DNA of 64,000 nucleotides, taken from an uncultured Spirochaetaceae bacterium (GTDB lineage Bacteria > Spirochaetota > Spirochaetia > Sphaerochaetales > Sphaerochaetaceae). The translations under genes and the position numbers were made by a program. Location: contig CALXLT010000019.1 in the NCBI GenBank assembly GCA_944389275.1, forward strand, positions 1 to 64,000. Direction: 5' to 3'. Below, piece by piece: positions 8,918-18,668 of the stretch. Position 1 is the stretch's first letter. Each line of letters opens with the position of its first letter. A model generated the notes under the pieces. That model ran no database searches. It worked only from the letters and a program-made list of their open reading frames with translations, and had not been told where the DNA came from.

Positions 8918-9799
8918 TCAGCGGAATATCCTGGAGAGGACCTTCCCGGAGGTCCTCCACTTCGGATCAGCCTTGACCCTTAGGTCAAGGTTGAGCTTCG
9001 AGCCCGGGAATATCCTCCTGATCTCAGCGAATGATTCCTTGCGGATGCGCCTGATGTTGCTCCCGCCCTTGCCGACGATCATTCCCTTCTGTCCGTCGCG
9101 CTCGACGTTTATGACGGCGCGGACCCAGACCTCCTTCCTCTCCTCGCTGTATTCCATGTCCTCGATCTCCACATAGATCACATGAGGCATCTCGTCCGAA
9201 AGCGACGATATCGTCTTCTCCCTTATTATCTCGGATAGCCTGAATTCCAGGTCCTGGTCGGTGTACATGCTCTCGTCATACATCATCTCCCCCTCCGGAG
9301 CGAGCCTGAAGAGCTCGATCAGGACCTCGTCTATCCCCTCATCCTTCGCGGCTGAAGCGGAGAGAACGGCGGAATCAGGGAAGTGGGAGCGGAGGAATGC
9401 CTTTGCTTCCTCAGTCTTTTCCGCTGAGAGTATATCAGCCTTGTTGACGACTGCGACCACAGGCACCCCTGACTGCTTCACAAGCTCCGCGATGGTCTCT
9501 TCCTCCTTGCCTGGAGTCCTTGTCCCGTCAAGCATGTAGAGGATCATATCGGAATCGGAGAGAGAGGAGACTGTTACGTCCTGCATCCTCTTGTTTATCT
9601 CCTTGTCCGAGAGGTGGTAGCCCGGGGTATCTGTGAATACAAGCTGCCCGCGCTGGTCCGTGTAGATCCCTCTTATCTTGTTCCTCGTTGTCTGCGGGGT
9701 AGGGCTCGTGATGGAGACCTTCATCCCCGTTATCGTGTTGACTATTGTCGATTTGCCCGCGGAGGGGCGGCCTATTACCGATACAGTTGCTGCTTTCAT
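8918..9799 (-). CDS. era: GTPase Era
   Basis: A 293-residue GTPase that binds the 3' end of 16S rRNA in 30S assembly. Seen: G1 GRPSAGKST near residues 8-16, G3 DTPG near 57-60, G4 NKAD near 118-121, and a C-terminal KH domain with the GKGGSNIRRIRKES loop around 240-255. Length is typical. The ATG overlaps the stop of the upstream nuclease gene by four bases (ATGA), so era is the last gene of a CPBP protease - nuclease - era operon. Confidence 0.95.
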   Translation of the reverse strand: MKAATVSVIGRPSAGKSTIVNTITGMKVSITSPTPQTTRNKIRGIYTDQRGQLVFTDTPGYHLSDKEINKRMQDVTVSSLSDSDMILYMLDGTRTPGKEEETIAELVKQSGVPVVAVVNKADILSAEKTEEAKAFLRSHFPDSAVLSASAAKDEGIDEVLIELFRLAPEGEMMYDESMYTDQDLEFRLSEIIREKTISSLSDEMPHVIYVEIEDMEYSEERKEVWVRAVINVERDGQKGMIVGKGGSNIRRIRKESFAEIRRIFPGSKLNLDLRVKADPKWRTSGKVLSRIFR

Positions 9800-10797
9800 A
9801 AGAATATCCTTGCAAGTTTCTCTATCTTGTCGATGCCCAGAAGCTCGAATATCTCCGTCTTGAGCGACACGAATGTGCGGAGTATCGTGTCAAGGATCTT
9901 ATCCACGGCACCCTCTTCCCTCACGACATACTCGACATCCGCGCTCTCTCCTGTCGGGATGAAGGCATTGAATGACCATGCCCCGGCGTCGAAGCTTGCC
10001 TCAAGCCTCTCCTCCGCGTCATCCGGAAGCCTCGGGTAGAAGTCGATGCCTGTTATCTCCTCCACGCTGTCGACGCTCATCGCATAGCTCTGCAGGGCCT
10101 TGTCCGAGCCTTCATTTGGAAGGACGAATCCGATCGCCTTCAGTTCCGGATCGGTATAATCCAGCACGACCTTATAGAAGCGCTTCGGGACCGCGACCTC
10201 GTTCTTGCCGATCGTCTTGTACGGGCCATCGGTCAGCACAGGGCCTGTGACCACGTACACGCTCCCGTTGTCATAGGCCATCGTCCTCACGACAGCCTCA
10301 AGGTCTGCCCATATGCCCCTGTTGAATGATGGAGCCTGAGGAGCCATGTTTGACAGGTAGAATGTATCGCTCATCGCCTTTTCAGACCATTTGAAGTCCG
10401 CCGCCGGAGCTATGTGGCCGCGGTCGTATCCGCTCTTTTTATAGTCATCAAGCGAGGCTGAGCCCGTTATGACCTCAGGATCCTCCTTGAATGAATCCTC
10501 CCTTTCCCCGCCTCCAAGGACCTCTGCGCGTGTCAGCTCATAGGCCACGTAGGACGGAAGCTCGTATTCCTCATTGTAGGAGAGCGTATAGCCTGTGTGC
10601 GTTATTATCTGCTCTCCCGGAATCGGCGCCGGCAGCTCAAGGCCTGCGATCGTACCTTCTGCGGTTAGGCCGTTTCCAAGCTCCTCCTCGGTTGGCGTAA
10701 TGAGCGAGAGCACTATGAATATGATGATGAGGATGAGGAGCAATATAGCCATCCTCTTTATCTTCTTCAGCTTCTTGTCCTTTTTCTTCCTTGCCAT
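9796..10797 (-). CDS. Membrane-anchored DNA/RNA non-specific endonuclease (NucA/NucG type)
   Basis: A 333-residue protein. The very basic N-terminus (MARKKKDKKLKKIKR) and one transmembrane helix (about 16-36) suggest a type II membrane anchor with the rest outside the cytoplasm. The nuclease core has DRGHIAPA (the DRGH catalytic motif, with His as general base) near 124-131, then FYLSNMAPQ and N-RGIW for the metal-binding Asn region. Such beta-beta-alpha metal nucleases cut DNA and RNA without sequence preference. Role here could be nutrient nucleotide scavenging (inference). Overlaps the CPBP gene by 31 bases upstream and era by four downstream. Confidence 0.85.
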   Translation of the reverse strand: MARKKKDKKLKKIKRMAILLLILIIIFIVLSLITPTEEELGNGLTAEGTIAGLELPAPIPGEQIITHTGYTLSYNEEYELPSYVAYELTRAEVLGGGEREDSFKEDPEVITGSASLDDYKKSGYDRGHIAPAADFKWSEKAMSDTFYLSNMAPQAPSFNRGIWADLEAVVRTMAYDNGSVYVVTGPVLTDGPYKTIGKNEVAVPKRFYKVVLDYTDPELKAIGFVLPNEGSDKALQSYAMSVDSVEEITGIDFYPRLPDDAEERLEASFDAGAWSFNAFIPTGESADVEYVVREEGAVDKILDTILRTFVSLKTEIFELLGIDKIEKLARIFL

Positions 10798-11666
10798 CTA
10801 AACCCTTCCCTGATGTGTCCTCGCCAGAGCGAGAATGCGTATATAACGATGAACGCGGCGACGGCGGCCGCCAGAGTTGCCGCATCGCTTGTTCCTGTGC
10901 TGTCTATGAATAGCGCCTCCGTGGGCATCGCTGATTCCGGATAGTTCACCAGAAGCGCTATATACAGATTGTTCGCCGCGTGCATCGCGGTAGCTGCCTC
11001 GAATCCTCCTGTCGCTACCGATAGCATGGCGGCAAGGAAGCCCCACATGAAGTAATAGATCATGGGAATGATGGCGTTTCCCGCATGCATCTCCGGATTC
11101 CATAGGTGCGGCAGGAGAAACAGCAGGCCGCAGACAGCGGAGTACGGGAGCGCGCGGAGAGGCGAGGAGGGAAGGGCGCTGCCATAGATTATCCTTGCAG
11201 GGAGCGCCCGGAAGAATATCTCCTCGGATACCGCCTGCATGGGGGTGAGCAGGAGGACAGGCAGCAGGAATGAAAGCTTTTCATATGCGGGAGCCGTATT
11301 TGGGGAAATATTTTGGATATGCAGCAGCGTCAGCGCAGCGGATAACGCGAGATAGATCGCTCCAGTCTCAAGCGAAAGCCTCCATCTGAAGCCCTCATTT
11401 GCGCCGGCAAGCTCCCGAAGCCTTGTCTTGAGTATGGCGTTTGAGCCAAAGAGAAGCCCCGCGAACATCAGGATGAATGGGATGTGCACCGTGATGTAAT
11501 CCCGTATCGCTCCAAGGATCCCATCCCGTGATGCCGGCCAGGCGTAGAAGAGCGCGGCGGTAAGCGAGCCGAAGTTCATCCAGAGCACGAAAGAGAGGAG
11601 AAGGACAAGCACCCCCGTAGCAGGTGTGAAGGCGTTAGGTGACGTTCTTCCCTTCCTTTCTTCCAT
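10767..11666 (-). CDS. CPBP-family intramembrane metalloprotease
   Basis: About 299 residues from the ATG at 11666. Multi-pass membrane protein of roughly eight helices with the CPBP (Abi/CAAX) signature: SEEIFFRALPARI near residue 150 (the EExxxR motif), FLLPHLW near 185 and an H-N motif (MHAANNLY) near 230 that together bind the metal. The family includes prenyl-protein endopeptidases and bacteriocin-immunity proteins; no specific substrate can be read here. No Shine-Dalgarno sequence; TACGCT lies exactly six bases before the ATG, so a leaderless message is likely. First gene of the operon ending with era. Confidence 0.8.
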   Translation of the reverse strand: MEERKGRTSPNAFTPATGVLVLLLSFVLWMNFGSLTAALFYAWPASRDGILGAIRDYITVHIPFILMFAGLLFGSNAILKTRLRELAGANEGFRWRLSLETGAIYLALSAALTLLHIQNISPNTAPAYEKLSFLLPVLLLTPMQAVSEEIFFRALPARIIYGSALPSSPLRALPYSAVCGLLFLLPHLWNPEMHAGNAIIPMIYYFMWGFLAAMLSVATGGFEAATAMHAANNLYIALLVNYPESAMPTEALFIDSTGTSDAATLAAAVAAFIVIYAFSLWRGHIREGFRWQGRKRTRS

Positions 11667-11672
11667 GCATTG

Positions 11673-11678
11673 AGCGTA
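11673..11678 (-). promoter_or_regulatory. -10 box six bases before the CPBP protease start
   Basis: Seen on the minus strand: TACGCT, six bases, ATG. Fits the TAnnnT-N6-ATG leaderless pattern repeated in this window. The match to the hexamer consensus is minimal. Confidence 0.4.
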
Positions 11679-11737
11679 GCACAAACGGAAGGATGGGAAA
11701 ACCTCAAAGCCTCCTTCCAGTCTTCCCTCTATGCGGC

Positions 11738-11743
11738 TATAGT
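11738..11743 (+). promoter_or_regulatory. -10 box six bases before the addB-like start
   Basis: Seen: TATAGT, six bases, ATG at 11750; a TTCCAG 17 bases upstream could be a weak -35. No Shine-Dalgarno sequence, so the message is probably leaderless. Confidence 0.5.
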
Positions 11744-11749
11744 ATTCCT

Positions 11750-14248
11750 ATGATGACCTTGGATGATCTATTTGATCTGGCGGAGCGCGGGAGTGTTCTT
11801 GTATTCCCGACAGAGGAGAGCGCGCGCGGCTTCTCGGTAAAGTACGCGGAGGAAAGGAGGAAGGGCATAAAGGCCTCTTCCGCCATTGCCTTCGACACAT
11901 TCGCTTCCTCATTCCTTGCCCATGGAGCTTCCGCGGAGCCTGCCTCGGAGATCGATCGCCTCATATTCTCCAGCTATGCCGCTGAGCGTCTTTCGGATCG
12001 CTTCCGCTACTTCTCGTCATCTGCCTATCCAGAGGTCAGGGAACGTCTTGCATCGTACATCAGATCAATGCTCCCTCATCTTCCTGATGCCCGCTCGATG
12101 GGAAAGCGCAGCAGGAACGCTGAAAGCGATCTGAAGCTTATTGAGCATGAATATATGGCATTCCTGTCATCCATGGGCCTTTATGAGCCATCATTCGAGG
12201 ATATCGTGGTGCCCGATTTGGACACGGATCACTACCTTGTGATGCCCTCCGCGTTCCCTAAGGAGGAGCGCATCGCCACGGCCTTGGAAGGACAGAGCCG
12301 CGTGCATCGGATAGAAGGAGAGGGCAGGACGGATCTTTGCCTCACGAGATACGAGAGCGAGAAGGAGGAGATCAGGGCGCTCTTCTGCCATATACGCTCT
12401 CTTCTGGACAAGGGCGTTCCGTATTCGGACATAGTGATAACCACTGCCGCGGAGGACAGGCTCCGGATGCGCATAGAGGAGGAGGCGTATCTATTCGGGA
12501 TACCGGTCGTGTTCGCGTCAGGGGAGTCTCCTCTCTCATCCGCGTCTGGCGCGTTCCTCTCCTCCCTTTCGGATATCCATAGCTCATCCTATTCCCTTGA
12601 CTCGCTCAAGTCGTTCTTCCTCAATCCCGCGATCCCGTTCCAGGATTCGGAGGCGCTCCTGCGCTTTGTCGAGGCGGCTATATCGAACTCGATCACATCG
12701 GCCCCTTCCTTTTCCAGGGACCGCTATGTGAAGATACCCGCATCGGAAGGAGGCGGCTGGTACAGGGCGCTTCGATTCACCCTTGATAAGCTTATGGCGG
12801 AGAAGGACAGCGAAGCGGTACTGCAGCACATCCACGCGCTCATGGCGGCGCTGCTTGTGCCGGAGGAGTTCTCGGGAAGGGAGGACGATGCCGCGGTCTA
12901 CTCGTTCGCAATGCATGAGCTAGGCGCCTTCCTCGATAAGGCCAGAAGGGCAAAGGCCGCGGGCTATCCTGTCGATAAGCCGCTCTTTCCTCTCTTCATC
13001 CCGTATCTCGCGGGAGAGAGATATGTGCCGAGGAAGAAGGAAGGGGGGATCAGGATATATCCATTCACGCAGGATGCGGCGCTTTCTGCCAGATACAGGT
13101 TCATAATCGCGCTTAACGATGATGAGAGCACGGTGCGCGTCCGCAAGGCCAGGTTCCTCTCTGATTACGAGCTTTCGGAAGAGCGCAAGGATACCGATAT
13201 AACGCGTGATGTGCTGGAAAGCTACGCGCTTTTTTCCGGCAATCTCTTCCTTTCCGCGTCCTCCCAGACATACAGCGGCTTCGCTCTTCCTCTCTCGTCC
13301 ATCGCCTCCGCCGATGGATATGCCGCGCCCGATGCATGGAGAAAGGAGAGGGAGCATGGGGATGCCGATCGCATCTTCCCGCTGCAGCGGGAAGGCTATG
13401 GCAACGCGCTCCGTTCATCGCTCAGGCCGCGGGGCAGGAGCGAGGATTTCACGTACGGCAGGCCAGGGGGCAAGGAGGATGGGAAGATATCCCTCTCATT
13501 CTCCGCGTACAGCGCTTATTCACGCTGCCCGTTCATCTATGCCCTCAAGTATGTCTTCGGACTAGATAGCGTACCCTCATTTGTCCCCGCGACCCTCGAT
13601 GTGGCCGAGATGGGCACAAGGCTGCACAAGGTGCTCGAGCGGTATTACAGGGGCGATGGGGATATCCCATATCTTTTCGATGAGGAGATGGAGGCCTGGA
13701 AGAACGGCGAGGGCCTGATGTCCTTCCAGCCCCGGGCCACTGATCTGCAGATAGCGAATATAAAGGCAGTCTATCTTGATAACCTCATCGCCATAGCGTC
13801 CGGGATGGACGGGATGTCGGAAAGCGTGGAGGGCGGTCTTGAGCTCTGGCTTATGCGCGATGTGGATGATCGCCTCGCGCTCAAGGGCAAGATCGATAGG
13901 CTTGCATCTGCTCCTGACGGAAAGGGGCTCATCGTATTCGATTACAAGAGCAGGGGGAGCTTTTCGAAGGCGGAGCTGGAGAAGCAGGGCTTCCAGATGT
14001 ATATCTACAAGCTCCTTGTGGAGAGAAGCTATCCTGAAAGGGAAGTGGAGAGCGCCTATTTCGTGACGCTGCGCGATGGCTCCATCGGGGCCTTCCCCTT
14101 CGTGCTTTCATCTGATGAGGTCCTTGATGATCTCAGACGGGCCGCGGAGGGGATAGCCGCGGGCGACTGGCACGCGCTTCCTTCCGATGAGAACTGCGAA
14201 GGGTGCGCGTATCGTTCGATATGCAGAAGGAGGTTCGTCGTCAGATGA
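11750..14248 (+). CDS. addB: AddB-like subunit: PD-(D/E)XK nuclease with inactive helicase-like region
   Basis: About 832 residues from ATG 11750 (a second ATG follows at once). It pairs with the AddA-like gene directly downstream. The N-terminal two thirds is a diverged helicase-like region without a clear Walker A. The C-terminal RecB-type nuclease domain has VFDYKSRG (the DYK catalytic motif, near residue 727), a Q-LYIYKLL-type motif following, and a Cys set: SRCPF near 592 plus CEGCAYRSIC near the end, which would bind the 4Fe-4S cluster of AddB nucleases. Role: processing double-strand DNA ends for recombination. Assignment rests on motifs and gene order. The stop overlaps the next ATG by four bases. 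Confidence 0.75.
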   Translation: MMTLDDLFDLAERGSVLVFPTEESARGFSVKYAEERRKGIKASSAIAFDTFASSFLAHGASAEPASEIDRLIFSSYAAERLSDRFRYFSSSAYPEVRERLASYIRSMLPHLPDARSMGKRSRNAESDLKLIEHEYMAFLSSMGLYEPSFEDIVVPDLDTDHYLVMPSAFPKEERIATALEGQSRVHRIEGEGRTDLCLTRYESEKEEIRALFCHIRSLLDKGVPYSDIVITTAAEDRLRMRIEEEAYLFGIPVVFASGESPLSSASGAFLSSLSDIHSSSYSLDSLKSFFLNPAIPFQDSEALLRFVEAAISNSITSAPSFSRDRYVKIPASEGGGWYRALRFTLDKLMAEKDSEAVLQHIHALMAALLVPEEFSGREDDAAVYSFAMHELGAFLDKARRAKAAGYPVDKPLFPLFIPYLAGERYVPRKKEGGIRIYPFTQDAALSARYRFIIALNDDESTVRVRKARFLSDYELSEERKDTDITRDVLESYALFSGNLFLSASSQTYSGFALPLSSIASADGYAAPDAWRKEREHGDADRIFPLQREGYGNALRSSLRPRGRSEDFTYGRPGGKEDGKISLSFSAYSAYSRCPFIYALKYVFGLDSVPSFVPATLDVAEMGTRLHKVLERYYRGDGDIPYLFDEEMEAWKNGEGLMSFQPRATDLQIANIKAVYLDNLIAIASGMDGMSESVEGGLELWLMRDVDDRLALKGKIDRLASAPDGKGLIVFDYKSRGSFSKAELEKQGFQMYIYKLLVERSYPEREVESAYFVTLRDGSIGAFPFVLSSDEVLDDLRRAAEGIAAGDWHALPSDENCEGCAYRSICRRRFVVR

Positions 14249-17200
14249 CATTCGAGGAGTTCCTTGCAGGAAACGGCAGGACGCTCTCTCCCGAGCAGCT
14301 TGCAGCGGTCTATTCCGATAATTCAACGGTGGTGTCGGCTGGAGCCGGCTCGGGGAAGACGATGGTCCTTTCCATGCGCTTTCTGCGCCTGGTCCTCGAG
14401 GGCAAGGCACACGCTGATGAGATACTCACGCTGACCTTCACGAAGAAGGCCGCGGGCGAGATGTACGAGCGCATCCACTCGATGCTCTCCAGGGTGGGTG
14501 CTGAGGAGGAGCTTTCCGCTCATTTCCCGCAGGCAAGGATATCCACGATGGATTCCTTCTGGAGCGAGATAGCCCGTACCGATAGCCTCAGGTACGGCAT
14601 CACAAGGGATTTCTCATCGCTCGATGAAAGCGATGCCGAGGATATGGTCTCTGCCGCGTTCGATGAGCTTTCGGAGGACGAGGGATATAAGGACGCCTTC
14701 CTCTCGCTTGCCGCGGAGTATAGCCCAGAGGTTCTCAGGTCCATGCTCTCCGCCGTTGCCATAAGGCATGCTGACATACTTACGGATCTTACGCGCGAAA
14801 GGAACGCCAAGTCATTTGATAAGCTTTCATTACTTATGAAGGAAAGCGTTATAGGCGAAGCAGATAGCGTCATGGATGAGCTTTATGCTATCGACGCGGC
14901 GAACCCTTCGCCGCTTTCGGATGAGATAGCCTCTGCCATCGATTCCTATAGGCTCTCTGATTACGCGTCGATGCCGAGGATCAATCTCAGGCGCACGCGC
15001 AACAAGGAGATCACGGGATTCGTAAAGGAGGCTTACAGACCGATCCTCACGGCCCTGCAGGAGCTTGGTAGCCTTGACTCGATGCGCCCTGCCGTGGAGA
15101 GCTTCTCCATAATCGCCGAGGCTTTCATAAAGCGCATCGAATCGGACAAGAGGAAGAGAGGCGCCCTTTCCTATAAGGATATAGAGACGCTTGCCAAGGC
15201 CATCCTCATCAGCAACCGCGATGTGCGCTCGTACTATAAGCGCAAGTATAAGTACATAATGGTCGACGAGTTCCAGGACAACAACGCCTCGCAGCGCGAT
15301 ATGCTCTATCTCCTTTCAGAGAAGATTGGGAAGGAGTCTGATGGCATCCCCCGGATTGAGGATACGGATCCTGGGAAGCTTTTTCTGGTGGGAGATGATA
15401 AGCAGTCCATCTATTACTTCCGGGGCGCTGATGTCTCTGTGTTCAGGTCGCTTCGTGCTGATATCGGCAGGATCGGAGGCAGCGTGCTGCAGCTCTCGCG
15501 CAATTACAGGTCATCGAAGAGCCTCATAGAGCGATTCAATGATATCTTCCCCGCTGTGTTCAGCCCTGAGATCCCTGATCGCGGCTCAGAGAGGGAGGAG
15601 AAGCTCATCGCGTCATTTTCGGGCGTTGACTCCTCCTCGTTCGAGGCTTCTTTCTCCCCGATTGTCCCTGGAGGAAAGGACAACAAGGGTTCGAGGCTGG
15701 AGATATCGCTGTACCCGCAGGGAATTGAGGCAGGAGAAGATGACACCGAGCCGGCGTTGTCCGAGGCGCTTTACGTGTCTGACCTGATAGAGCGCATGGT
15801 CGGGAGCGATGACTATCTGATACTGCGTGACGACAAGCTTGTGCGTCCGACCTATTCGGATATCGCGGTTCTGATACAGACAACCAAGTCACAGATGCCT
15901 TTCGAGAGGGCTTTCAGGATAAAGGACATACCATATGTTGTGGCCGAGAGCGCCTCTACAACGCTTGATGGGGTTGCCTCTGATTTCTATTCATTCCTGC
16001 AGCTCCTGATATACCCCGATGACATCTTCTCGTACATAGCGCTTCTCCGCTCTCCCTTCTGCAGGATCTCCGATCCCGGGCTGCTGGAGCTGCATTCGCA
16101 GGATCTTCCCCCGTTCTCTCCAGACGCGTCATTCTCGGATCCTGAGGATATGGCATCGTACTCTGCGCTGTGCTCGCTTTATCGCAAGGCGAGGTCCATG
16201 GTTGGAAGGCAGAGCATCACCCATATCCTCGATGTGCTTTACTATGAGGGCGGCTATCACGCGTATCTATCGTCATCGCCTGAGCTTTCGGTATATGAGG
16301 AGCACTTCGCGTACATTTGGACGATGGCTGAAAGCTACGCGGCAAAGGGCCGCTTCCTCTCATCCTTCCTCGACGCGCTCCGCCCGCTCATAGGATCTGT
16401 GGAGAGGATGAAGGATATATCGATACAGCATTTCCGCTCGGATGCCGTGGAGATGATGACAGTGCATAAGTCGAAGGGTCTTGAGTTCCCCATCGTGATA
16501 CTCGCTGACTCGACGCGTGGGCTCGGGCCGCAGAAGGAGGGAACCCTTGTCATGGTCGACGGGGCGTCCCCTCTTGTCCTTCTTGAGCCTCGCTCCGGAA
16601 GCCGTCCCGTGTCACATCTTCTCTCCAGGTACTCAAGGCGGCGTGAGATCGCGGAGAGGCGGCGCGTGCTATATGTAGCCGCGACAAGGGCGATGGATCA
16701 CCTTGTCGTGACAGGAGTGGAAAAGCAGACAGGGAATTCCCTTTACAGCTTCCTGTCCCTTTCTCCGTATCTTCCCGCCCCGGGCATCATCATCCCGAGA
16801 AAAGCCGAGGAGCTTTTCCCTCCGAGGGAGAAGGAGGACTGCAGCGCCTGGTACTCAAAGCCTGTGTATGACGCCGGAAAGCCGGGAATCGCGCGCATTG
16901 GTGTGCGTGATAGCCTTGAGGATAAGGATAATTCCTTCATGGATGGGGAGAAGCTGCCTTCCCTTTCCTGTGACACTCTGATATCATCAAAGAATCTATA
17001 TGCCTATTTCGGAACTTTAGTTCATGCTTATCTTGAATCAGCTATGTCAGGCAAGTATCCGAGGATCATCAAGGATCCAACGCTTAGCGGCTGCGAGAAT
17101 GACGCGTTGATCGCCGAGGCCGAGAGAATAGCCAAGAGCTTCCCGTCTTCTGATTTCTACAGGAAGTATGTGGAGGGAAACAGCACGGAGGAGGAGGCAA

Positions 17201-17451
17201 GGTTCTATTATCCTGATGGCGATATGGTCCTCGAGGGATCTGTCGATCTTCTCATACATGCTCCTGGCTTCATCATCGTCGCTGATTACAAGACCGATAA
17301 AGTAAGGTGTCCGGAGATGCATAAGGGACAGATCGTGAAGTATGCCGAGGCGATGGAGAGCATATATGGAAAAAGGTGCCTCTGCTGCGTCCTGTACGTA
17401 CGGGACTGGTCGAGAAGCACCTTCTGGGACAAAGAAGGGAATGAGGCTTAG
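14245..17451 (+). CDS. addA: AddA-like UvrD-family helicase-nuclease
   Basis: 1,069 residues from the ATG at 14245, which overlaps the addB-like stop (ATGA); an in-frame start 42 bases upstream would lie inside that gene. Seen: Q-motif LSPEQLAA, Walker A AGAGSGKT (about 31-38), TFTKKAAGEM motif Ia, VDEFQDNN motif II (about 340), GDDKQSIYYFRGAD motif III, MTVHKSKGLEFPIV motif V, and YVAATRAMDHL motif VI. The C-terminal RecB nuclease has VADYKTDKV near 1014. This is the ATP-driven motor and nuclease of an AddAB/RexAB complex. Its stop overlaps the convergent PatB stop by four bases. Confidence 0.85.
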   Translation: MTFEEFLAGNGRTLSPEQLAAVYSDNSTVVSAGAGSGKTMVLSMRFLRLVLEGKAHADEILTLTFTKKAAGEMYERIHSMLSRVGAEEELSAHFPQARISTMDSFWSEIARTDSLRYGITRDFSSLDESDAEDMVSAAFDELSEDEGYKDAFLSLAAEYSPEVLRSMLSAVAIRHADILTDLTRERNAKSFDKLSLLMKESVIGEADSVMDELYAIDAANPSPLSDEIASAIDSYRLSDYASMPRINLRRTRNKEITGFVKEAYRPILTALQELGSLDSMRPAVESFSIIAEAFIKRIESDKRKRGALSYKDIETLAKAILISNRDVRSYYKRKYKYIMVDEFQDNNASQRDMLYLLSEKIGKESDGIPRIEDTDPGKLFLVGDDKQSIYYFRGADVSVFRSLRADIGRIGGSVLQLSRNYRSSKSLIERFNDIFPAVFSPEIPDRGSEREEKLIASFSGVDSSSFEASFSPIVPGGKDNKGSRLEISLYPQGIEAGEDDTEPALSEALYVSDLIERMVGSDDYLILRDDKLVRPTYSDIAVLIQTTKSQMPFERAFRIKDIPYVVAESASTTLDGVASDFYSFLQLLIYPDDIFSYIALLRSPFCRISDPGLLELHSQDLPPFSPDASFSDPEDMASYSALCSLYRKARSMVGRQSITHILDVLYYEGGYHAYLSSSPELSVYEEHFAYIWTMAESYAAKGRFLSSFLDALRPLIGSVERMKDISIQHFRSDAVEMMTVHKSKGLEFPIVILADSTRGLGPQKEGTLVMVDGASPLVLLEPRSGSRPVSHLLSRYSRRREIAERRRVLYVAATRAMDHLVVTGVEKQTGNSLYSFLSLSPYLPAPGIIIPRKAEELFPPREKEDCSAWYSKPVYDAGKPGIARIGVRDSLEDKDNSFMDGEKLPSLSCDTLISSKNLYAYFGTLVHAYLESAMSGKYPRIIKDPTLSGCENDALIAEAERIAKSFPSSDFYRKYVEGNSTEEEARFYYPDGDMVLEGSVDLLIHAPGFIIVADYKTDKVRCPEMHKGQIVKYAEAMESIYGKRCLCCVLYVRDWSRSTFWDKEGNEA

Positions 17452-18668
17452 AGCGCTTTCACCGCATCAATGATCCTTGATAGCGCCGCCAGGGCCCTTT
17501 CCCTGGATGTCCCGTAGTTGAATCTCACGAATTCCTTCCAGTCGCTGCCGAACCATGTGCCGTCGTTCATGGCAACCGATGCCCTGACGCCGAAGAAGCG
17601 GGAGAGCACGCCTACGCCTTGCCCGCCTTCATACCTTTCGGGATTGGAGAGCACCTCTTCCTCTATCCTGCCATAGTACTCGGAAAGATCGAGGAATGTG
17701 ACGAACGAGGCGTTGCCGTTAGCGGCTTTGATCTCTGGGCAATTCTCCTGAAGCGCTGCCTTGATGGCATCCATGCTCTTTCCAAGATACGCGCAGAGCT
17801 CCCTGTTGTATTCCAGTCCATGCTCATATGCGGCTATCGTGAGGTCTCCTATGAGGATTGAAGGCTCTGTGAGCCTCATCGCCTCCTCGCGGGCCCTGAA
17901 TTCATTCTTCATCATATCGTCCGAGAAATGGACGAATGAGCAGTGCTCGCCGGCTATGTTGAATGTCTTTGATGGCGCGAAGAACGTGGCGCATCTTGCC
18001 CCGATATCCTCATTGGCCTTTCCCATCGGGATATGCGTGGCCCCTGGGTGCACTAGATCGGAATGGATTTCGTCTGATATCACAAGGGCGTCATGCCTCG
18101 CTGCCTCTTCTAGGACGAACGAGAGCTCATCGTGGGTGAAGACGATGCCTGAAGGGTTCTGCGGGGAGCAGAACAGGATGCATCTGACGCCATCCATGGC
18201 CGATGAAAAGCGCTCCTTATCAAGCAAGAAGCTGCCGTTGACGTAAGAGAGCGGGAATTCCACGAGGCTGCGCCTGTTGTTCTGGACGATCTCCCTGAAA
18301 GGCCTGTACATGGGGGACGGGACGAGGACCTTGTCCCCGGGCTCCGTGAAGAGATCGAGGACAGACGCTATCCCATGGAGCATGCCCATGGCGAATGTCA
18401 GGGCACCAGAGTCGACGTTCCAGCCATGCTTCTTCCCGAGCCATCCGGCCGCCGCGTCTTCAAGGCGGCTGTGGAATGCGGGATATCCATACACGCCGAG
18501 ATCTGAGAGCGCCATCCCCGCTTTCTTGATATGCTCTTCCGGGAGGAAATCCATATCAGCGACCCAGAATGGCTCAGCCTCCGGATTCGATGCTATATTC
18601 GCGATAGCCTGGCTATCCCACTTTATGCTGTTCGTTCCTTTCCTTTCGGCTGGTGTATCGAAATTCAT
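17448..18668 (-). CDS. PatB/MalY-type PLP-dependent C-S lyase/aminotransferase
   Basis: 406 residues, fold-type I PLP enzyme of the MalY/PatB family (cystathionine beta-lyase-like). Seen: WVADMDFLPEEHI near 36-48, the typical family opening, NPSG near 175, SDEIHSDLV near 203-211, and SKTFNIAG with the PLP-binding Lys near 238. Expected reaction is beta-elimination of cystathionine or related S-compounds, giving pyruvate, ammonia and a thiol; some members act mainly as regulators or aminotransferases. Last gene of the aroA operon, overlapping the preceding stop by four bases. One of three family members in this window. Confidence 0.85.
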   Translation of the reverse strand: MNFDTPAERKGTNSIKWDSQAIANIASNPEAEPFWVADMDFLPEEHIKKAGMALSDLGVYGYPAFHSRLEDAAAGWLGKKHGWNVDSGALTFAMGMLHGIASVLDLFTEPGDKVLVPSPMYRPFREIVQNNRRSLVEFPLSYVNGSFLLDKERFSSAMDGVRCILFCSPQNPSGIVFTHDELSFVLEEAARHDALVISDEIHSDLVHPGATHIPMGKANEDIGARCATFFAPSKTFNIAGEHCSFVHFSDDMMKNEFRAREEAMRLTEPSILIGDLTIAAYEHGLEYNRELCAYLGKSMDAIKAALQENCPEIKAANGNASFVTFLDLSEYYGRIEEEVLSNPERYEGGQGVGVLSRFFGVRASVAMNDGTWFGSDWKEFVRFNYGTSRERALAALSRIIDAVKAL